In this document: in pieces, positions 6,909 through 9,541 of the stretch
Position numbering within the stretch: position 1 is the stretch's first letter
How the letters are laid out: each line of letters opens with the position of its first letter
From: Actinomycetota bacterium
GTDB lineage: Bacteria > Actinomycetota > Actinomycetes > Nanopelagicales > Nanopelagicaceae
DNA length: 9,541 nucleotides
Assembly: GCA_947503395.1 (NCBI GenBank)
Contig: CANNDP010000033.1
Coordinates: 1-9,541 of the forward strand
Direction: 5' to 3'
Notes under the pieces: generated by a model
What the model saw: only the letters and a program-made list of their open reading frames with translations
Told to the model about the DNA's origin: nothing
Databases searched by the model: none
Program-made: the position numbers and the translations under genes

Positions 6909-8119
6909 AGGTAGTAATTCTCGGAGCAGGTTTTGGCGGGCTCACCGCTGCCCGCGCTCTAGATTCAATCGCCGATGTCACATTGGTGGATCGCCATAAT
7001 TTCCAAACCTTTTTACCTCTGCTTTACCAGGTGTCCACCGCAGGTTTAGCAGCAGATCACGTCGCCTATCCCATCCGCGGCGCACTTCGAAAAACCAATG
7101 TGAAGTTTCGTATGGGCTCGCCCATCTCTGTTGATCATAAAAGTAAGAGCGTTAAGTTAGATTCAAGTGAGGTTCTAGATTTTGATTATCTGATTGTTGC
7201 ACTTGGCTCGGCAACAAATGACTTTGGAATAAAAGGAGTTGCTGAACATAGCCTTGGAATGAAGAGCGTGGGTGAGGCGCTAAATATTCGCTCTGAGATT
7301 ATGCGCAGGTTTGAAGATCTCTGTCGCTTTGAGGATGATACAAAGTTTTCAATTGCGGTAGTTGGTGGTGGGCCAACTGGAGTTGAGATGGCTGGCGCAA
7401 TTGCAGAGTTAAAACGTGGGCCATTAAATTCTGATAACGCTCATGCTGCAAAAAATATGAGTGTTTATCTAGTTGAAGCAGGTCCAAGGCTGCTGCCATC
7501 ACTTTCTGAGAAATTATCAGCTCGCACCAAAAAAGATCTAGAAAAGTTAGGCGTCACAGTATTAACACAAGCTGCTGTGGCTGAAGTTAAACCAAGGCAG
7601 ATTCTCTTTAGCGATGGCAGAAGCATCCCTGCTGAAGTAACTATCTGGGCAGCTGGTGTTAAAGGTGAGCCTGCTATGAAAGCGCTAGCGCTTCCTCAAG
7701 ATGGAATAAGAATTGCCGTTGATAAAACCTTGCAAGTAAGTAATTATCCTTATATATTTGCGATCGGGGATATTGCCGGGGCAAAAGGAAAAGATGGCAA
7801 GTATTTACCAATGGTTGCACCTGTTGCGATGCAGCAAGCCAGATTTGTAGCAAAACAGATTGCAAGATTACTTAAGAATGAAGCGCTCAAAGACTTTTCC
7901 TACTTGGATAAAGGCTCAATGGCAACGATTGGAAGAAATAAGGCAGTAGTTGAGGTCAAAGGTCTTCGTTTAACAGGAACGATTGCTTGGCTAGCTTGGC
8001 TCTGGCTCCACCTCTTCTATCTACTTGGCGGGCGAAACAAAATCGGAACGATGGCAGATTGGACTTGGAATTACTTAACCTTTGATCGCGGAAATCGTCA
8101 CATCATGGATATTTCGTGA
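6899..8119 (+). CDS. ndh: Type II NADH dehydrogenase (NDH-2)
   Basis: Single-subunit, non-proton-pumping FAD enzyme that oxidises NADH and reduces the membrane quinone pool. It has 406 residues (family about 400-460). The FAD-binding Rossmann motif GAGFGG is at 9-14, followed by the acidic strand end TLVDRHN (28-34) and FLPLLYQVSTAGL (38-50), typical of NDH-2. The NADH-binding motif VVGGGPTGVE is at 154-163, with E193 ending the second strand. FAIGDIAG (287-294) binds FAD, and APVAMQQA (307-314) matches the conserved quinone-side segment. The C-terminal stretch 359-377, rich in W and L, followed by GGRNKIGTMADWTWNYLTF, forms the usual membrane-anchoring amphipathic helices. The ATG at 6899 gives the family N-terminus MRPKVVILGAG. 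The stop overlaps the start of the downstream hydrolase by 4 nt (GTGA), so both are probably co-translated. The nearly leaderless start has no Shine-Dalgarno. Confidence 0.95.
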   Translation: MRPKVVILGAGFGGLTAARALDSIADVTLVDRHNFQTFLPLLYQVSTAGLAADHVAYPIRGALRKTNVKFRMGSPISVDHKSKSVKLDSSEVLDFDYLIVALGSATNDFGIKGVAEHSLGMKSVGEALNIRSEIMRRFEDLCRFEDDTKFSIAVVGGGPTGVEMAGAIAELKRGPLNSDNAHAAKNMSVYLVEAGPRLLPSLSEKLSARTKKDLEKLGVTVLTQAAVAEVKPRQILFSDGRSIPAEVTIWAAGVKGEPAMKALALPQDGIRIAVDKTLQVSNYPYIFAIGDIAGAKGKDGKYLPMVAPVAMQQARFVAKQIARLLKNEALKDFSYLDKGSMATIGRNKAVVEVKGLRLTGTIAWLAWLWLHLFYLLGGRNKIGTMADWTWNYLTFDRGNRHIMDIS

Positions 8120-8910
8120 GTTATATCGATCTGCGGGGCCATCAGATCTGGCATCAGGAGTGGAATAAAAGAAAGAAAGAACCGCTACTACTTCTCCACG
8201 GCGGCTTGAGTTCAACTAAGAGTTTTGCGCCAAAGATTCTTCCAAGTGTTAAAAGAACTCACCATAGTTATGGCTATGACAGAAGCGCCCATGGCAGAAC
8301 AAAGATGCGCAAGGGCTACTACCACTTTAATTTCCAACGAGATGAAGCAATTGCCTATATTGAAGATGTAATAAAGGGGCCCACGCACATTATTGGCCAT
8401 AGCGATGGTGGAATTATTGGCTTGATGGTGGCTATTGCAAGGCCTGATTTAGTAAAGACTCTGGTAGCAATTGGCGCTAATTATCATTATGAATGCGGCC
8501 TTAATCTTCCAACATTTAATGGCCAAGTTGATGAGATTGAAAAAGATAAATTTGCCCAGAGGACTGGCCAACCAAGAGAACTATTAGTTGAGATAACTGC
8601 AAAGGCTCATAAAGTCTGGGCAAGTGAGCCTAAGATGAATAAGGCGCAATTAAAGAAGATTAAGTGCTCTACCTTGATTTTAGCTGGCGATGATGAACCA
8701 TTTTCAACCGAACATACTGCATCGCTTTATGAAGCAATTCCAAGCGCTCAATTAGCGATACTGCCTGGCACATCCCATGCAGTATTGAAAGAAAAACCTC
8801 AATTAGTCAAGCAAATATTGAAAGACTTCTATAAAAATCCAGGGCAACCAATTACTCTCTCGCCAAATCGAAGGCTAAAACAGAGCCTAGGAGCTAGTAG
8901 TAACTCTTAA
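8116..8910 (+). CDS. Alpha/beta hydrolase fold protein
   Basis: Soluble 264-residue member of the alpha/beta hydrolase superfamily. The oxyanion-hole segment LLLLHGGLSS is at 24-33, YDRSAHGRT (54-62) corresponds to the conserved D-x-R-G-x-G-x-S/T strand region, the nucleophile elbow GHSDGG puts S96 as the catalytic serine, LAGDDEPF (189-196) carries the likely acid D192 or D193, and PGTSHAVL (207-214) supplies H211. The catalytic triad is therefore complete. There is no signal peptide, so it is probably cytoplasmic. Esterase, lipase-like or C-C hydrolase activity are all possible and substrate cannot be inferred. The GTG start at 8116 overlaps the ndh stop by 4 nt, indicating translational coupling. 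The last 24 nt overlap the convergent GMC oxidoreductase gene. The final residues after about 242 are polar and basic and lie outside the fold. Confidence 0.92.
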   Translation: MSYIDLRGHQIWHQEWNKRKKEPLLLLHGGLSSTKSFAPKILPSVKRTHHSYGYDRSAHGRTKMRKGYYHFNFQRDEAIAYIEDVIKGPTHIIGHSDGGIIGLMVAIARPDLVKTLVAIGANYHYECGLNLPTFNGQVDEIEKDKFAQRTGQPRELLVEITAKAHKVWASEPKMNKAQLKKIKCSTLILAGDDEPFSTEHTASLYEAIPSAQLAILPGTSHAVLKEKPQLVKQILKDFYKNPGQPITLSPNRRLKQSLGASSNS

Positions 8911-9541
8911 CGCGCCATAGGCATGCTCTGGCACAAATGGTTTATTTGGAAGCACAGCTTGAATTCTTTTATATGGACTCTTTTGCGCAGGGCGAGGATC
9001 TAACTCTGCTTTATTTGGCCAGAGCGAAAATGCTCTCTCTGCCTGCGCCGTAATGGTTAGAGATGGATTAACGCCAAGGTTTGCAGTCAGAGCTGAGCCA
9101 TCGACCACATGAAGGCTCGGATAATTCCAGACTCGGTGATAGGGATCTATCACTCCCTTACTTTCATCACTTCCAATTACACAACCTCCAACAAAGTGGG
9201 CGGTAAAGGGGGCGCTAATTAGATCGCCAACATGGCCTCCAGCAATTCCGCCATACTTATCCGCAATTCTTCTAGCTACTTCATTTGCCGCTGGAATGTA
9301 GGTCGCATTTGGTCTGTCGCTATCGTTTTTTGAGGTTAAACGCCAACCAAGTAAGCCCTTCTTTGAAGAGACTTTAATTGAGGAATCTACATTCTGCATC
9401 ACAAGTGCAATAACTGTTCTCTGGCTCCAGCTTCTTACATCAAATATCTTAAAGAACATTATTGGATTTCTAATTGCATTTCTTATCCAATTTCTGCGCC
9501 TCTGCTTAGCTGCGTTTCCATCAGTCATAATTGTCTGTAGC
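8887..9541 (-). CDS. GMC-family flavin oxidoreductase, C-terminal part (5' end beyond window)
   Basis: Open to the right edge with no stop, so the Met at 9528 is internal and the gene is cut by the window. FAD-dependent GMC oxidoreductases run about 500-570 residues; about 217 are visible and the N-terminal FAD-binding motif is outside. The visible part is the GMC C-terminal domain: FTAHFVGGCVIG (from the Met at 9528 as 1, residues 108-119) carries the active-site H111, VIDPYHRVW (126-134) and SLHVVDGSALTANLGVNPS (138-156) place N154, and TITAQAERA (158-166) closes the FAD site. The His/Asn pair corresponds to H447 and N485 of cholesterol oxidase. That enzyme class or another alcohol/sterol oxidoreductase is the nearest guess, but substrate is unknown. 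About 45 residues trail the domain. It converges on the alpha/beta hydrolase with a 24-nt overlap. Confidence 0.9.
   Translation of the reverse strand, partial: LQTIMTDGNAAKQRRRNWIRNAIRNPIMFFKIFDVRSWSQRTVIALVMQNVDSSIKVSSKKGLLGWRLTSKNDSDRPNATYIPAANEVARRIADKYGGIAGGHVGDLISAPFTAHFVGGCVIGSDESKGVIDPYHRVWNYPSLHVVDGSALTANLGVNPSLTITAQAERAFSLWPNKAELDPRPAQKSPYKRIQAVLPNKPFVPEHAYGALRVTTSS

Noticed and set aside
7299..8400. Minus-strand open frames inside ndh and the hydrolase (7299-7502, 7674-7865, 8212-8400)
   Set aside because: Antisense frames of genes with clear motifs; low-complexity Leu/Gln-rich or unremarkable translations.
8887..9528. The GMC frame as a complete 213-residue protein starting at the ATG at 9528
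   Set aside because: The frame stays open to the window edge with no stop, and a GMC protein needs an N-terminal FAD domain, so it is a window truncation rather than a short or broken gene.
1..9541. CRISPR array, insertion sequence, prophage, tRNA or a new defence system
   Set aside because: I found no spaced direct repeats, transposase or phage-like frames, or cloverleaf sequences; every large frame belongs to a recognisable metabolic or housekeeping family.

Overview
The window looks like a chromosomal piece of a small-genome actinobacterium with A+T-leaning DNA. The actinobacterial evidence is a GroEL of the actinobacterial type (tail ending GGDMDF, no GGM repeats), a DUF3263 protein (a family essentially restricted to Actinobacteria) close to groL, an SDR-DUF2867 fusion, and an HrcA/CIRCE-type operator at groL. 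Tight packing, overlapping genes and scarce Shine-Dalgarno sites suggest a streamlined freshwater lineage such as the acI group (Nanopelagicales). That placement is inference from sequence character, not a database match.

Left part, minus strand: polyphosphate kinase ppk1 runs off the left edge and lacks about its last 50-60 residues. Upstream of it is groL, closed by a strong hairpin (1932-1959) that separates it from ppk1. The groL gene has a readable regulatory region: a -35/-10 pair with 17-bp spacing, a CIRCE operator with one mismatch lying over the expected transcription start, and a good Shine-Dalgarno. No groES is adjacent.

Centre, minus strand: a possible three-gene transcription unit starting near 6871-6895. 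It holds an SDR-DUF2867 protein, a group II PLP-dependent decarboxylase (8-nt overlap with the SDR gene) and a small DUF3263 protein 38 nt further on. The substrates of the first two are not readable from the sequence.

Right part: from the same divergent promoter region the plus strand carries a type II NADH dehydrogenase (ndh) and an alpha/beta hydrolase joined by a 4-nt overlap. The hydrolase converges on the C-terminal part of a GMC-family flavin oxidoreductase on the minus strand, whose 5' end lies beyond the right edge. Their coding ends overlap by 24 nt.

Functionally the window mixes housekeeping and stress genes (chaperonin, polyphosphate synthesis), the respiratory entry of electrons from NADH to quinone, and several redox or metabolic enzymes of unassigned substrate. 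I see no tRNA or rRNA gene, CRISPR array, insertion sequence or phage gene. There is no gene-free stretch over 300 bases; the longest is about 150 bases upstream of groL. I found no convincing new defence or mobile system. The points most worth checking are the divergent promoter region, the decarboxylase/SDR-DUF2867 pair and the compact groL-ppk1 junction.
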